From contig JACKPA010000015.1 of the NCBI GenBank assembly GCA_024233865.1, forward strand, positions 62,001 to 126,000: a stretch of 64,000 bases of DNA, read 5' to 3'. Position 1 is the stretch's first letter. Every line of letters starts with the position of its first letter. Under the pieces are notes generated by a model. The model was not told the DNA's origin. It worked only from the letters and a program-made list of their open reading frames with translations, and ran no database searches. This DNA is from Leptospiraceae bacterium (GTDB lineage Bacteria; Spirochaetota; Leptospiria; Leptospirales; Leptospiraceae). This document shows, one piece after another, positions 43,442 to 52,956 of the stretch. The translations under genes and the position numbers were made by a program.

Positions 43442-43828
43442 ATGGGAAAGTTTTTACTACATATTCTATTAATATTTAGCGTTTTGCTTTCTTTTGATTG
43501 CTCCAAGCTAATGTCATTAGGTTACGAATGTCCCAGAATAGAACATGGCTCGAATGTAAAAACCCATCCCCCTTGTCACCACCACAAGCCTAGTGGTGAA
43601 TCAAAACAAAAAGGCGGTTGCAACTGTGAAAAGAAACAACCAACCGTTTTGAAAAGTAGGTTTGAAACGTTTAAACCTGTTTTTATTGTTTTGAATTTTG
43701 TATTGCTAAATGATTTTTCTACTTCGTTTAGGTTAGAAAGTAATATTTTTTACGATCATACTTACTGTCGTACAATATCTCTACCCAAATACCACATTCC
43801 TATAACAACCATTCATTTGTTGATTTGA
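43442..43828 (+). CDS. Cys/His-rich small lipoprotein of the metal-efflux operon
   Basis: This 128-residue protein has a signal peptide with the lipobox-like SFDC (Cys20). The mature part carries a metal-binding-looking segment: CPRIEHG, PPCHHHKP, then GGCNCEKK. A later hydrophobic piece (about residues 78-92) follows. It precedes copA by 190 nt and probably binds copper or a similar metal in the periplasm. No ribosome site is visible and the promoter lies just upstream, so it may be leaderless. I know no named family. Confidence 0.65.
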   Translation: MGKFLLHILLIFSVLLSFDCSKLMSLGYECPRIEHGSNVKTHPPCHHHKPSGESKQKGGCNCEKKQPTVLKSRFETFKPVFIVLNFVLLNDFSTSFRLESNIFYDHTYCRTISLPKYHIPITTIHLLI

Positions 43829-43953
43829 TACATAAATAATTTCCTTTTTTAAACAAAGTTAGCTCTATTTAATTTAATAAGAAATATAGGATAATAAAAT
43901 GGAACACCATGATTATCTATATGGGGAATAATAAATACCCTATTAATAATTTG

Positions 43954-43974
43954 CACCCTTTTGCCCAAAGGGTG
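43954..43974 (+). promoter_or_regulatory. Hairpin upstream of copA
   Basis: CACCCTTT, a 5-nt loop and AAAGGGTG form a perfect 8-bp stem 46 nt upstream of the copA ATG. No T-run follows, so an operator or mRNA-stability element is more likely than a terminator. Confidence 0.45.
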
Positions 43975-44020
43975 AAATACATAAGCGAAAATGCAAACAC
44001 TATTTATTAGGAGAATAGAA

Positions 44021-46513
44021 ATGAAACATACATATCACATACACGGTATGACTTGTAACGGTTGTCGCAGTCACGTAATGGAAACACTCTCAAAAGTTAA
44101 AGGTGTTTCAAAAGCAACTGTTGATTTAGAAAAGGCAGAAGCAATCATTGAAATGGAATCGCATATTCCTATTGAAACATTTCAAGAAGCTTTAAAAGAA
44201 GATGGTGGACGATACAGCATTCATAATAATAAAGAACATCATCACCGCATAGATAAAAAGGAAAAAAAACCGAAAGGAAAAGGGACTGGTGCGTTTTATT
44301 GCCCTATGCATTGCGAAGATGTGAAAACCTATGATAAAGCGGGAAATTGTCCTGTTTGCGGAATGGACCTGGTAGAGCAAAGAACTCTAACAACAACCAA
44401 TACACAATTCACCTGCCCAATGCATCCCGAAATTGTTAAAGATGAACAAGGAGCATGTCCTATTTGCGGAATGGAGTTAGTTCCAATGGAAACAAATACT
44501 TCAGAAGAGGATAAAACTTATAAAAGTTTATTAAAGAAATTCTGGATTGCAGCGGCATTTACCGTTCCCATTTTTCTAATAGCAATGTCAGAAATGTTAA
44601 ACAATAATCCTTTGTATGCAATTTTAGAGCAAAAAAAATGGAATTGGATCCAATTTGCTCTTTCTATTCCAGTTGTGTTTTATGCTACTTGGATGTTTTT
44701 TGAACGGTCTTGGACATCTATTAAAACGATGAACCTAAACATGTTCACGCTCATAGGAATTGGGTCGGGCATAGCATGGATATTTAGTGTATTTTCAATG
44801 TTATTTCCAGATGTGTTTCCACAAGACTTTAAAACAGGTGATGGGAACGTATTTGTTTATTTTGAAGCTGCAACAGTTATTCTAACATTGGTATTATTAG
44901 GACAGCTATTAGAAGCCAGAGCGCATAGTCAAACAAGTGGAGCAATAACGGAGTTATTAAAGTTAGTACCATCAACAGCAACTTTGGTTGGAGATAACGA
45001 GGATAAAGTCATTGCAATTGATAAAATCCAACAAGGTAATTTACTACGTGTAAAACCAGGTGAAAAAATTCCTGTTGATGGAATTGTTGTAGAAGGTCAT
45101 AGTAGCATTGATGAATCTATGATTACAGGCGAACCTATTCCCGTTGATAAAAATGTAGGTGATAACGTAAACTCAGGAACAATTAATGGTACCAAATCAT
45201 TCATCATGAAAGCTGAAAAAGTAGGTTCAGAAACTTTGCTTTCTCAAATCATTTATATGGTGAATAATGCAAGTCGTTCTAAAGCACCTATTCAAAAATT
45301 AGCCGATAGAATAGCTAAATATTTTGTTCCACTTGTATTGTTGGTTTCAGCAATCACATTTATTATTTGGGCGATATTTGGTCCTGAACCTTCTTATGTG
45401 TTTGCACTTGTAAATGCCATTGCTGTGTTAATTATTGCATGTCCTTGTGCATTAGGACTGGCAACACCAGTGTCTGTAGTGGTCGGTGTTGGTAGGGGTG
45501 CACAATCTGGCGTATTGATTAAAAATGCAGAAGCATTAGAAAAAATGAATATAGTAGATACGCTTATAGTTGATAAAACAGGAACAATTACTGAAGGAAA
45601 ACCATCAGTAGAAAAAGTAATAGCAACGGATTCTGTAAATGAAAAAACTTTAATACAATATATAACCTCATTAAATCAATACAGTGAGCATCCTTTAGCT
45701 GAAGCTATTGTGAACTATGGTAAATTAAAAAACTTTTCAGTCACTAAAGTAAATGATTTTAAAGCAGTTGCTGGTAAAGGTGTTATAGGTACTGTTGAAA
45801 CTAAACAAGTAGCGTTAGGTAACGTAAAATTGTTAGAACAATTATCAATTGACATTCCAGAAGTTTTATCAAATAAAGTCGTAGCCGAACAAGAACAGGG
45901 TAAAACCGTATCGTATATAACAGTTGATAGACAAGCTGTAGGATATGTTACTATTTTCGATGCTATCAAAAAAACGAGTCAAAATGCGATTCAAGAACTT
46001 CAAGACAATGGTATTGAGGTGATTATGTTGACTGGTGATAATAAGAACACAGCTAAAGCAGTTGCCAAACAATTAAACCTAAAACATTATAAAGCTGAAT
46101 GTCTTCCAGAGGATAAATTAAGCGAAATCAAAACACTTCAAAAAGAAGGTAGAGTCGTTGCAATGGCAGGAGATGGGATTAACGACGCACCTGCATTAGC
46201 ACAATCCGATGTTGGCATAGCAATGGGAACAGGAACAGACGTTGCTATTGAAAGTGCGGCAATAACATTAGTAAAAGGTGATTTAAAAGGCATAGTGAAA
46301 GCTAAAAAGTTAAGCCACAGTGTCGTTAAAAACATCAAACAAAACCTCTTTTTTGCGTTCGTTTATAATCTCTTGGGTGTACCTATTGCAGCAGGTGTTT
46401 TGTATCCCATATTTGGTTTATTGTTGTCACCTATGATTGCTGCATTGGCAATGAGTTTTAGCTCGGTTTCTGTAATCACAAACGCATTAAGATTAAGAAA
46501 ACTACATATTTAG
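44021..46513 (+). CDS. copA: Copper/silver-translocating P1B-type ATPase
   Basis: CopA exports Cu(I)/Ag(I) from the cytoplasm. ATG at 44021 with AGGAG upstream gives 830 residues. Domains in order: HMA with GMTCNGC (9-15), a His-rich linker (HHHR), two heavy-metal-binding modules with YCPMH...CPVCGMDL and CPMHPE...CPICGMEL, then the ATPase with CPC in IIACPCALGLATP, the phosphorylation site DKTGT and GDGINDAPAL. The three metal-binding modules and the sequence style resemble Bacteroidetes CopA, suggesting transfer. Confidence 0.96.
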   Translation: MKHTYHIHGMTCNGCRSHVMETLSKVKGVSKATVDLEKAEAIIEMESHIPIETFQEALKEDGGRYSIHNNKEHHHRIDKKEKKPKGKGTGAFYCPMHCEDVKTYDKAGNCPVCGMDLVEQRTLTTTNTQFTCPMHPEIVKDEQGACPICGMELVPMETNTSEEDKTYKSLLKKFWIAAAFTVPIFLIAMSEMLNNNPLYAILEQKKWNWIQFALSIPVVFYATWMFFERSWTSIKTMNLNMFTLIGIGSGIAWIFSVFSMLFPDVFPQDFKTGDGNVFVYFEAATVILTLVLLGQLLEARAHSQTSGAITELLKLVPSTATLVGDNEDKVIAIDKIQQGNLLRVKPGEKIPVDGIVVEGHSSIDESMITGEPIPVDKNVGDNVNSGTINGTKSFIMKAEKVGSETLLSQIIYMVNNASRSKAPIQKLADRIAKYFVPLVLLVSAITFIIWAIFGPEPSYVFALVNAIAVLIIACPCALGLATPVSVVVGVGRGAQSGVLIKNAEALEKMNIVDTLIVDKTGTITEGKPSVEKVIATDSVNEKTLIQYITSLNQYSEHPLAEAIVNYGKLKNFSVTKVNDFKAVAGKGVIGTVETKQVALGNVKLLEQLSIDIPEVLSNKVVAEQEQGKTVSYITVDRQAVGYVTIFDAIKKTSQNAIQELQDNGIEVIMLTGDNKNTAKAVAKQLNLKHYKAECLPEDKLSEIKTLQKEGRVVAMAGDGINDAPALAQSDVGIAMGTGTDVAIESAAITLVKGDLKGIVKAKKLSHSVVKNIKQNLFFAFVYNLLGVPIAAGVLYPIFGLLLSPMIAALAMSFSSVSVITNALRLRKLHI

Positions 46514-46582
46514 AAGGACAAAGTTTAACAAGGAGATTTTTTTAAAAATAGAATTATCTTTATCTAATACAGGAAAAATTTT

Positions 46583-47896
46583 ATGCCTCACAAAATTATT
46601 CTAATGGTGTTTATTGTACCGTTGCATTTCCTATTGGCTGATTCGGCAAGGGATATCATCCTGAAACTCCTGAAAGGACATCCCGAATTACGTTCCGTAG
46701 AGGAAGAATACAAAAAAGTAAGAGCAGATGCAGAGCATAGTGCAACCTATCCGGATCCTAAAATAGGCTTCTCTTATAAAAACTATCCTTACGGATCCAT
46801 AAATCCCGGTAGACCTGATTTGCCAGGTATGGCTGGTAAAGAAGTAATGATTTCCCAAGAAATTCCTTTTCCAGGAAAGCTGACAAAGGAAAAAAATGCT
46901 AAAAAACTAAACGCAGAAGAATACAAACATTTGCTCAATTCGTACAGAAATAGTTTTATTAGGGATTTGGCTGAAAGACAGATTAAAATGTCCATTCTAC
47001 AAAATAAGATTAAGCACTACGAGTCCATGCAGAAGGTCTATTCCTCTCTTTCCAAAATTTCCGGTTCGAATTATTCGGCAGGTAAAACGAGTATTTTATC
47101 AACTCTGGAAAGTAAAATAAGTATATCGGAAGTGGGAGATGAGCTTATTAAAAACCGAACAGAATACGACGAAATACTTGAATCGCTTCACTACTACGAG
47201 CAGGAACCAGTTGTTTTTGTGGATGATATATTAAAAGCAGATTTTAAAAGTTATCTTGATACAAAAAGAAGTGAATTGGTAAGTGGCGTACAAAATTTAG
47301 CAACCAACAACCAAAACTATAAGCTTCAGGTAAAATCTATTCAAAAGGCACAGGCAGAAGAAAAGCTAAATGACGTTTTGCATTATCCGGATGTGGAAGT
47401 ATTCTTTGCTTACATGAAGAGGCATAACAAACAGTTTATGGTAGATACTGGACCATTAGACTACCGTATTATGGATAGAACAGAATATATGGGAGACCTT
47501 ATGTCCTTTGGAGTCACCGTCAGAGTACCGGTCTGGTCATTTTTTACAGACTCTGATCTAAAAGAGAAAAGCAAATCTGAAATCAAAGCAAATTTTTTTA
47601 AAGCGGAAAAGGTCAAAAAGGAAATAGAGGCAAAACTAAAATCAACCATAGCATCTCTAAAAGGAACGGAAGAAAGGTTAAAGCATTATAACTCCGTGCT
47701 ATTACCGGATTTAGAGAGAGCTGTAAACGGCTCCAAAGCCGAATACAGTAGCGGAAAGATAGGATTGGTTTCCATTTTGTTCTCCCAAGTCCAATTGATA
47801 AAAGCGAAAATAGTGAGAGAAGAACTAACTGAAAAAAGGTACAGTCTTATTTCACAACTATTAGAATTAACGGATACTATAGTACCAAACAATTAA
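46583..47896 (+). CDS. TolC-family outer-membrane efflux protein (CusC/CzcC-like)
   Basis: The 437-residue protein has a signal peptide (ending near LLADS) and long amphipathic helices of the TolC fold. Family patterns include the N-terminal PDPKIGFSYKNYPYG and QEIPFPGKL, and the repeat of this near LMSFGVTVRVPVWSF. It would form the outer-membrane channel of the RND efflux pump encoded downstream by cusB and cusA. The next gene follows after 11 nt. Confidence 0.92.
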   Translation: MPHKIILMVFIVPLHFLLADSARDIILKLLKGHPELRSVEEEYKKVRADAEHSATYPDPKIGFSYKNYPYGSINPGRPDLPGMAGKEVMISQEIPFPGKLTKEKNAKKLNAEEYKHLLNSYRNSFIRDLAERQIKMSILQNKIKHYESMQKVYSSLSKISGSNYSAGKTSILSTLESKISISEVGDELIKNRTEYDEILESLHYYEQEPVVFVDDILKADFKSYLDTKRSELVSGVQNLATNNQNYKLQVKSIQKAQAEEKLNDVLHYPDVEVFFAYMKRHNKQFMVDTGPLDYRIMDRTEYMGDLMSFGVTVRVPVWSFFTDSDLKEKSKSEIKANFFKAEKVKKEIEAKLKSTIASLKGTEERLKHYNSVLLPDLERAVNGSKAEYSSGKIGLVSILFSQVQLIKAKIVREELTEKRYSLISQLLELTDTIVPNN

Positions 47897-47907
47897 GGAG
47901 AATCACA

Positions 47908-48375
47908 ATGATAAAAATGAATTTTACAAAAGGTTTACTGTCTATGACAGTTTTGATTATGTTTTTTTGCATTTCTCTTGTTTTTGCAGAAAGCAAAAAG
48001 GAGGTAGATGCAATTCATGACTTGCATCTACAATTGGAAAAAGTTCATGCGTCTATCTATGCTAATCCAGATAAAACAGTGGCTACCAATAAACTTGTTG
48101 TTGCTTTAAAAGGTGTAAAAGATAAAAAGTATGCAAAAGACTTAAAGAAAGCATCACTAGTAGCCAAAAAACTAGGAAATGCAAAAGATCAAAAGACCAG
48201 GTTTGAAACCTATTCGAGACTTTCCGAAATTTTGGAAAAATACATCAAGGCAAATGCGTCCAGCGGGATGAACGTTTTTTACTGCCCTATGGTAAAAAAG
48301 AAATGGATTGCCAAAGGTGAAAAGGTCAGGAATCCTTATGACAGTAGCATGAGGGAATGTGGGAATAAATTATAA
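47908..48375 (+). CDS. DUF3347-like exported protein
   Basis: The 155-residue protein opens with a signal peptide ending near LVFAES. The helical middle has a regular KDKKYAKDLKKASL segment. The C-terminus FYCPMVKKKWIAKGEKVRNPYDSSMRECG resembles the end of DUF3347 domains, which are often attached to CusB-type adaptor proteins and may bind copper. AAGGAG before ATG 47908 is well placed. Its place between the TolC-like and CusB genes supports a role in metal handling. Confidence 0.75.
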   Translation: MIKMNFTKGLLSMTVLIMFFCISLVFAESKKEVDAIHDLHLQLEKVHASIYANPDKTVATNKLVVALKGVKDKKYAKDLKKASLVAKKLGNAKDQKTRFETYSRLSEILEKYIKANASSGMNVFYCPMVKKKWIAKGEKVRNPYDSSMRECGNKL

Positions 48376-48376
48376 T

Positions 48377-48416
48377 CATTCCGTAGGTGCAAGCCATGGC
48401 TTGCACCTACGGAATG
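48377..48416. repeat. Perfect 40-nt palindrome at the start of the minisatellite
   Basis: One inverted repeat unit at 48377-48396 is followed directly by the first direct unit at 48397-48416, giving a perfect palindrome with 20-nt arms and NcoI-like CCATGG at the centre. In RNA it can pair with any of the later direct copies as well. Confidence 0.95.
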
Positions 48417-48628
48417 GGCTTGCACCTACGGAATGGGCTTGCACCTACGGAATGGGCTTGCACCTACGGAATGGGCTTGCACCTACGGAATGGACTTGCA
48501 CCTACGGAATGGACTTGCACCTACGGAATGGGCTTTGCACCTACGGAATGGGCTTGCACCTACGGAATGGGCTTTGCACCTACGGAATGGGCTTGCACCT
48601 ACGGAATGGGCTTGCACCTACAATGGAA
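48401..48628 (+). repeat. 19-bp minisatellite, about 12 direct copies
   Basis: The unit TTGCACCTACGGAATGGGC is repeated from 48401. Copies start at 48401, 48420, 48439, 48458, 48477, 48496, 48515, 48535, 48554, 48574, 48593 and 48612 (the last degenerate). Two units are 20 nt. Two units have A for G (GGAC). No stop codon occurs in any forward frame, so spurious open frames cross it, one running in frame into cusB. It fills the gap between the DUF3347-like gene and cusB. Confidence 0.97.
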
Positions 48629-48641
48629 GAAGGAAAATACC

Positions 48642-49658
48642 ATGAAATACAAATTCATTTTTATTATTATAGCGCTGGTTTTTGCAATTGGGTGTAAAGG
48701 GAAAAAGAAAGACGTATATTACTGTCCTATGCATCCTGATTACACTTCTGACAGGTTTGGTCAGTGTCCGATTTGTAATATGGATTTGGTTTTAAAAGAA
48801 GAACCAAAGTCAAATGACGCTCATGATCCTCATAAAGAAACTGCTGCTGATGCCAAACAAGAGGATAATAATACCCTCATTTTAAATGAGGAAAAACAAG
48901 CCTTGATTGGAATCAAAACAGAAATGGCAGAAAATCGGAAAATTAGTAAAACCATATATTCTTCCGGAACTGTCGCTTACGATCCCGACTTGTATACTGC
49001 TCTTGTAGAATACAAAGAAATTTTAAAAAATCCAATAGCTGACTCCTCTAGTAACCAAGTTGCCAGTGCAGCTCGTGTTAAGCTAACACAACTGGGACTA
49101 TCGGATGAGCAGATACGATACTATTCATCTCGTAATCCTTCCGAACTTATTTCAGGGAGAAAGGGAAGTTCTCTTATTTTTTCACAAATTTATGAAAAAG
49201 ACATTAATCTTGTAAAAAAAGGAATGCCCATAAAAGTTACGTCAAGTTCCTTTCCGGATAAAATCTTTGTAGGAACTATTATTAGTTTGGATGCCGTTCT
49301 GGATTCCCAAAATAGAACTCTTCGAGCACACTCAATAGTAAAAGATCCAAGTAATTTACTTAAACCGCAGATGTTCGCAGATGTTGAAATTTCCGTTGAA
49401 TTGGATGACGCGTTGACCGTTCCAAGCAGTGCGATCATCAATACCGGCAGGCATAGAATTGTGTATACCAGAGTGTCCAATGATCGATTTCGACCGGTGT
49501 GCGTTATAACGGGAGCAGAGTCAGATCAGTATGTTCAGATAATTGAAGGTCTCGAAGAAGGAGATGAAGTTGTTACGGAGGCTAACTTTTTACTGGACTC
49601 GGAAGCAAAGATGAATCTGAAGTCAATGCCTTCCATGAAAACGCATAAGCACGAATAA
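48642..49658 (+). CDS. cusB: Efflux RND periplasmic adaptor (CusB/HlyD-like lipoprotein)
   Basis: CusB connects the inner-membrane pump CusA to the outer-membrane channel. ATG at 48642, with AAGGA upstream, gives 338 residues; frames that start earlier are made of minisatellite. The N-terminus has a lipobox-like AIGC (Cys18). A heavy-metal-binding module follows with YCPMHPD...CPICNMDL. Then come the barrel-sandwich and beta-barrel regions (SGTVAYDPDLY, SLIFSQIYEKDINLVKKGM, VPSSAII). The long helical hairpin is shorter than in E. coli CusB. Confidence 0.93.
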   Translation: MKYKFIFIIIALVFAIGCKGKKKDVYYCPMHPDYTSDRFGQCPICNMDLVLKEEPKSNDAHDPHKETAADAKQEDNNTLILNEEKQALIGIKTEMAENRKISKTIYSSGTVAYDPDLYTALVEYKEILKNPIADSSSNQVASAARVKLTQLGLSDEQIRYYSSRNPSELISGRKGSSLIFSQIYEKDINLVKKGMPIKVTSSSFPDKIFVGTIISLDAVLDSQNRTLRAHSIVKDPSNLLKPQMFADVEISVELDDALTVPSSAIINTGRHRIVYTRVSNDRFRPVCVITGAESDQYVQIIEGLEEGDEVVTEANFLLDSEAKMNLKSMPSMKTHKHE

Positions 49659-49669
49659 GTAGAAAAGCA

Positions 49670-49760
49670 AAAGAAATTGTTAGTTTTCCCCTGCCCCGTG
49701 AAACGGGGTTTGCACAATTTCTTTCGCTCCCCGCTCGCGGGGGGCTGGGGGGAATTCACG
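49670..49760. repeat. GC-rich palindromic insert between cusB and cusA
   Basis: An outer stem AAAGAAATTGT (49670-49680)/ACAATTTCTTT (49714-49724) encloses CCCCGT (49694-49699)/ACGGGG (49703-49708). A second stem CCCCG/CGGGG lies at 49729-49742, followed by a G-rich run to about 49752. The element contrasts with the AT-rich surroundings and resembles an extragenic palindromic repeat. It could set cusB:cusA expression by mRNA processing. Confidence 0.7.
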
Positions 49761-49782
49761 AAATAAAGATAGAGGGATTGTC

Positions 49783-52700
49783 ATGATAAAAAGCATAATC
49801 AAATTTTCCGTAGATAATAAATTTTTTGTTCTTATTTTTACCGGTTTTCTTCTTGGTTTGGCATACTATTCTATGAAACATATTCCTTTGGATGCGATAC
49901 CTGATTTGTCAGATACGCAGGTGATTGTATATTCCCGTTGGGATAGAAGTCCGGATATAATAGAAGACCAGGTTACCTATCCCATTATAACCGCTCTGCT
50001 TGGTGCTCCCAAAGTTAAAGTTATCAGGGGATTTTCTGATTTTGGTTTTTCTTTTGTGTATGTGATCTTTGAAGATGGAACGGATATATATTGGGCTCGC
50101 TCCAGAGTTTTGGAATATCTTTCGCAAATAAAGTCAAACCTTCCCGAAGGAGTGAATACTACAATCGGACCAGACGCAACAGGAGTCGGATGGGTTTATC
50201 AGTATGCACTTTTGGATAAATCAGGAGAAAATTCTCTCCACGAATTAAGAACGCTTCAGGATTTCAAATTGAAATATATTTTAAATTCAGTCAAAGGTGT
50301 ATCAGAAGTTGCTTCTATCGGAGGTTTTAAAAAGCAGTACCAAATCCATATAGATCCCAATAAGCTCATTGCTTATGACATTCCACTATCAACCATCATT
50401 CAAAACGTAAAAGATAGCAACAATGAAGTCGGGGCAAGACTCATTGAGTTTAGTGGTACGGAATACATGATTCGTGGGAAAGGTTATGCAAAAAATAAAA
50501 AGGATTTGGAAGAGATAAGTCTTGGAGTAGATAAAAATGGTGTTCCTGTCCTCTTGCGAAATATTGCTGACATTACTATAGGACCGGATTTGCGTAGAGG
50601 AGTAGCTGATTTGGATGGTATGGGAGATACGGTAGGTGGAATAGTTGTGATGCGGCATGGTGAAAATGCTTTAGCCGTTATAGAAAGAGTCAAAGAAAAA
50701 ATAGAGTCGATCAAACATTCTCTCCCCAAAGGTGTTGAGATTATAACCGTTTATGACAGGTCTGATTTAATTAACAAAACCATTGACAATCTTACCTATA
50801 AACTTGTAGAAGAAATCATTTTAGTATCTCTAATCATACTGATTTTTTTGTGGCACTTTCCTTCCGCCATCATTCCTATTATGACAATTCCTATTTCGGT
50901 TATTCTTTCTTTTATACCTCTTTTTCTGGCTGATGTTGGGTCCAACCTAATGTCTCTCGCGGGGATCGCCATTTCCATTGGAGTGCTTGTGGATGGTGCA
51001 ATTGTCGAAGTGGAAAATGCTTACAAAAAATTAGAAGAATGGGAAGTAAACGGCAGAGTGGGAGATTATCATGTAATACGCTTGGAAGCTCTGATGGAAG
51101 TTGGTCCTTCGGTATTCTTTTCTCTGTTAATTATTGCCGTAGCCTTTTTTCCCATATTTACCTTAGTCGAGCACGAAGGAAGACTATTCAGACCACTTGC
51201 ACTTTCCAAAAATTTAGCTATGGCGATAGCATCCATTTTAGCAATAACTTTGGACCCTGCCGTAAGGATGCTCTTTACACGAATGGAGCCCTTTACTTTC
51301 AAATATTCTATTTTTAATAAAATTGCAAATGCTCTAGTGATCGGAACGTATTATCCTGAAGAGAAACATCCCGTAAGTAAGATTCTATTTCGATTGTACA
51401 ATCCTGTTTGCAATCTGGTATTAAAACACCCTAAATGGGTGGTAGGAAGTTCTGTTTTGATGGTTATTCTCACCATACCAGTTTATATGAGTTTGGGAAC
51501 AGAGTTTATGCCTCCTTTGTACGAAGGTAGTTTTCTGTATATGCCAACCACACTGCCTGGAATATCCATTTCACAGGCAGAAAAACTCTTGGTTGCGATG
51601 GACAAAAAACTAAAGCAAATTCCGGAAGTAGATAGAGTTTTTGGGAAAGCCGGAAGGGCAGATACACCAACTGATTCTGCACCCCTCTCTATGATAGAAA
51701 CTGTAATTCTACTAAAACCCGAAAAGGAATGGCGACCTAATATAAACAAAGATGATCTAAAAAAAATATTAGACAAAGAGATTTCCTTTCCTGGTGTGTC
51801 TAACGCATGGACTATGCCAATCAAAGCTCGTATAGATATGCTCTCTACCGGACTTAGAACTTCTATAGGAATCAAAATTCAGGGAGAATCTTTGGAAATG
51901 ATAGAAAAGATAGGTGTGGATATTGAAGGTGTCTTAAAGAAAATGAAAGGTACAAGAAGCGTTTTTGCGGAAAGGACTACATCTGGCTACTATCTCGATA
52001 TAAATTTGAACAGAAGCCGTTTGGCCAGGTATGGAATTTCTATCAAAGAAGCACAAGATATAATACTGACTGCCATTGGTGGAGAGGCAATTACCTACAC
52101 CATAGAAGGGAGAGAGCGTTATAGCGTCAACATCCGATATCCCAGAGAGATGCGAGACACCGTAGAAAAGATGAAGCGGATACTTGTTCCTTCGTCCACT
52201 GGAGCTCATATTCCTATAGGTGAAATCGCAGAAATAGAATTTGTGAGTGGGCAGGCAATGATTCGGGATGAAAACGGTTTTTTAACCGGTTATGTGTATG
52301 TTGATTCGGACAATCCCGACGTTGGAAGGTATGTTGAGGAAGCGAAAGAATTGGTGAAAAAGGAGATCGTATTCCCTACCGGCTATACAATCCAATGGAC
52401 CGGACAGTATGAAAATATCTTACGTGTAAGGGAACGTATGAAAGTAGTTGTTCCGATCACCATTAGTATTATTATGTTTTTATTGTATTTCAATCTTCGT
52501 TCCGTTTCAAAAACTCTAATTGTTCTGATGGCTGTGCCATTTTCTTTGATTGGGGCTGTCCTTTTGCTTTTTGTTTTAGGTTATCAAGTCTCTGCGGCAG
52601 TATGGGTTGGAATGATTGCTCTTATGGGATTAGATGCAGAAACTGGAGTATTTATGTTACTCTATCTGGAACTTTCTTATGAAGAAGCCAGGAAACAAGG

Positions 52701-52956
52701 GAAACTGAATTCTATCCTAGAACTGAAGCAAGCCATTACACATGGAGCTGTGAATCGAGTTCGTCCCAAAATTATGACCGTTTTGTCTGCCTTTTTGGGT
52801 TTGCTTCCTGTTATGTGGGCAAGCGGAGTTGGTTCTGATATGATGAAACGGATTGCTGCTCCAATGGTAGGGGGACTATTCACTAGTTTTCTTTTGGAGT
52901 TGTTGGTGTATCCGGCAGTATACTTCTTATGGAAAAAGCAAGCTATCAAGTCCTAA
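49783..52956 (+). CDS. cusA: Heavy-metal RND efflux pump (CusA/CzcA family)
   Basis: CusA-type pumps use the proton gradient to export monovalent copper/silver or divalent metals through TolC. The 1057-residue protein has the usual twelve transmembrane segments and two large periplasmic loops. Family marks are DLSDTQVIVYSRWDRSPD, the GRADTPTDSAPLSMIETVI segment, and SIGVLVDGAIVEVENAYKK with the proton-relay aspartate region. The start is ATG at 49783 after AGAGGGA. The CusB partner and CopA point to Cu/Ag rather than Zn/Co, but specificity is inferred. The stop overlaps the converging mnmC by 4 nt. Confidence 0.95.
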   Translation: MIKSIIKFSVDNKFFVLIFTGFLLGLAYYSMKHIPLDAIPDLSDTQVIVYSRWDRSPDIIEDQVTYPIITALLGAPKVKVIRGFSDFGFSFVYVIFEDGTDIYWARSRVLEYLSQIKSNLPEGVNTTIGPDATGVGWVYQYALLDKSGENSLHELRTLQDFKLKYILNSVKGVSEVASIGGFKKQYQIHIDPNKLIAYDIPLSTIIQNVKDSNNEVGARLIEFSGTEYMIRGKGYAKNKKDLEEISLGVDKNGVPVLLRNIADITIGPDLRRGVADLDGMGDTVGGIVVMRHGENALAVIERVKEKIESIKHSLPKGVEIITVYDRSDLINKTIDNLTYKLVEEIILVSLIILIFLWHFPSAIIPIMTIPISVILSFIPLFLADVGSNLMSLAGIAISIGVLVDGAIVEVENAYKKLEEWEVNGRVGDYHVIRLEALMEVGPSVFFSLLIIAVAFFPIFTLVEHEGRLFRPLALSKNLAMAIASILAITLDPAVRMLFTRMEPFTFKYSIFNKIANALVIGTYYPEEKHPVSKILFRLYNPVCNLVLKHPKWVVGSSVLMVILTIPVYMSLGTEFMPPLYEGSFLYMPTTLPGISISQAEKLLVAMDKKLKQIPEVDRVFGKAGRADTPTDSAPLSMIETVILLKPEKEWRPNINKDDLKKILDKEISFPGVSNAWTMPIKARIDMLSTGLRTSIGIKIQGESLEMIEKIGVDIEGVLKKMKGTRSVFAERTTSGYYLDINLNRSRLARYGISIKEAQDIILTAIGGEAITYTIEGRERYSVNIRYPREMRDTVEKMKRILVPSSTGAHIPIGEIAEIEFVSGQAMIRDENGFLTGYVYVDSDNPDVGRYVEEAKELVKKEIVFPTGYTIQWTGQYENILRVRERMKVVVPITISIIMFLLYFNLRSVSKTLIVLMAVPFSLIGAVLLLFVLGYQVSAAVWVGMIALMGLDAETGVFMLLYLELSYEEARKQGKLNSILELKQAITHGAVNRVRPKIMTVLSAFLGLLPVMWASGVGSDMMKRIAAPMVGGLFTSFLLELLVYPAVYFLWKKQAIKS

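Noticed and set aside
48387..48641. Long open frames across the repeats, including one fused in frame to cusB
   Set aside because: The frames are made of the 19-bp minisatellite, which has no stop in any forward frame. The real cusB start is ATG 48642 with its own ribosome site and a lipoprotein signal.
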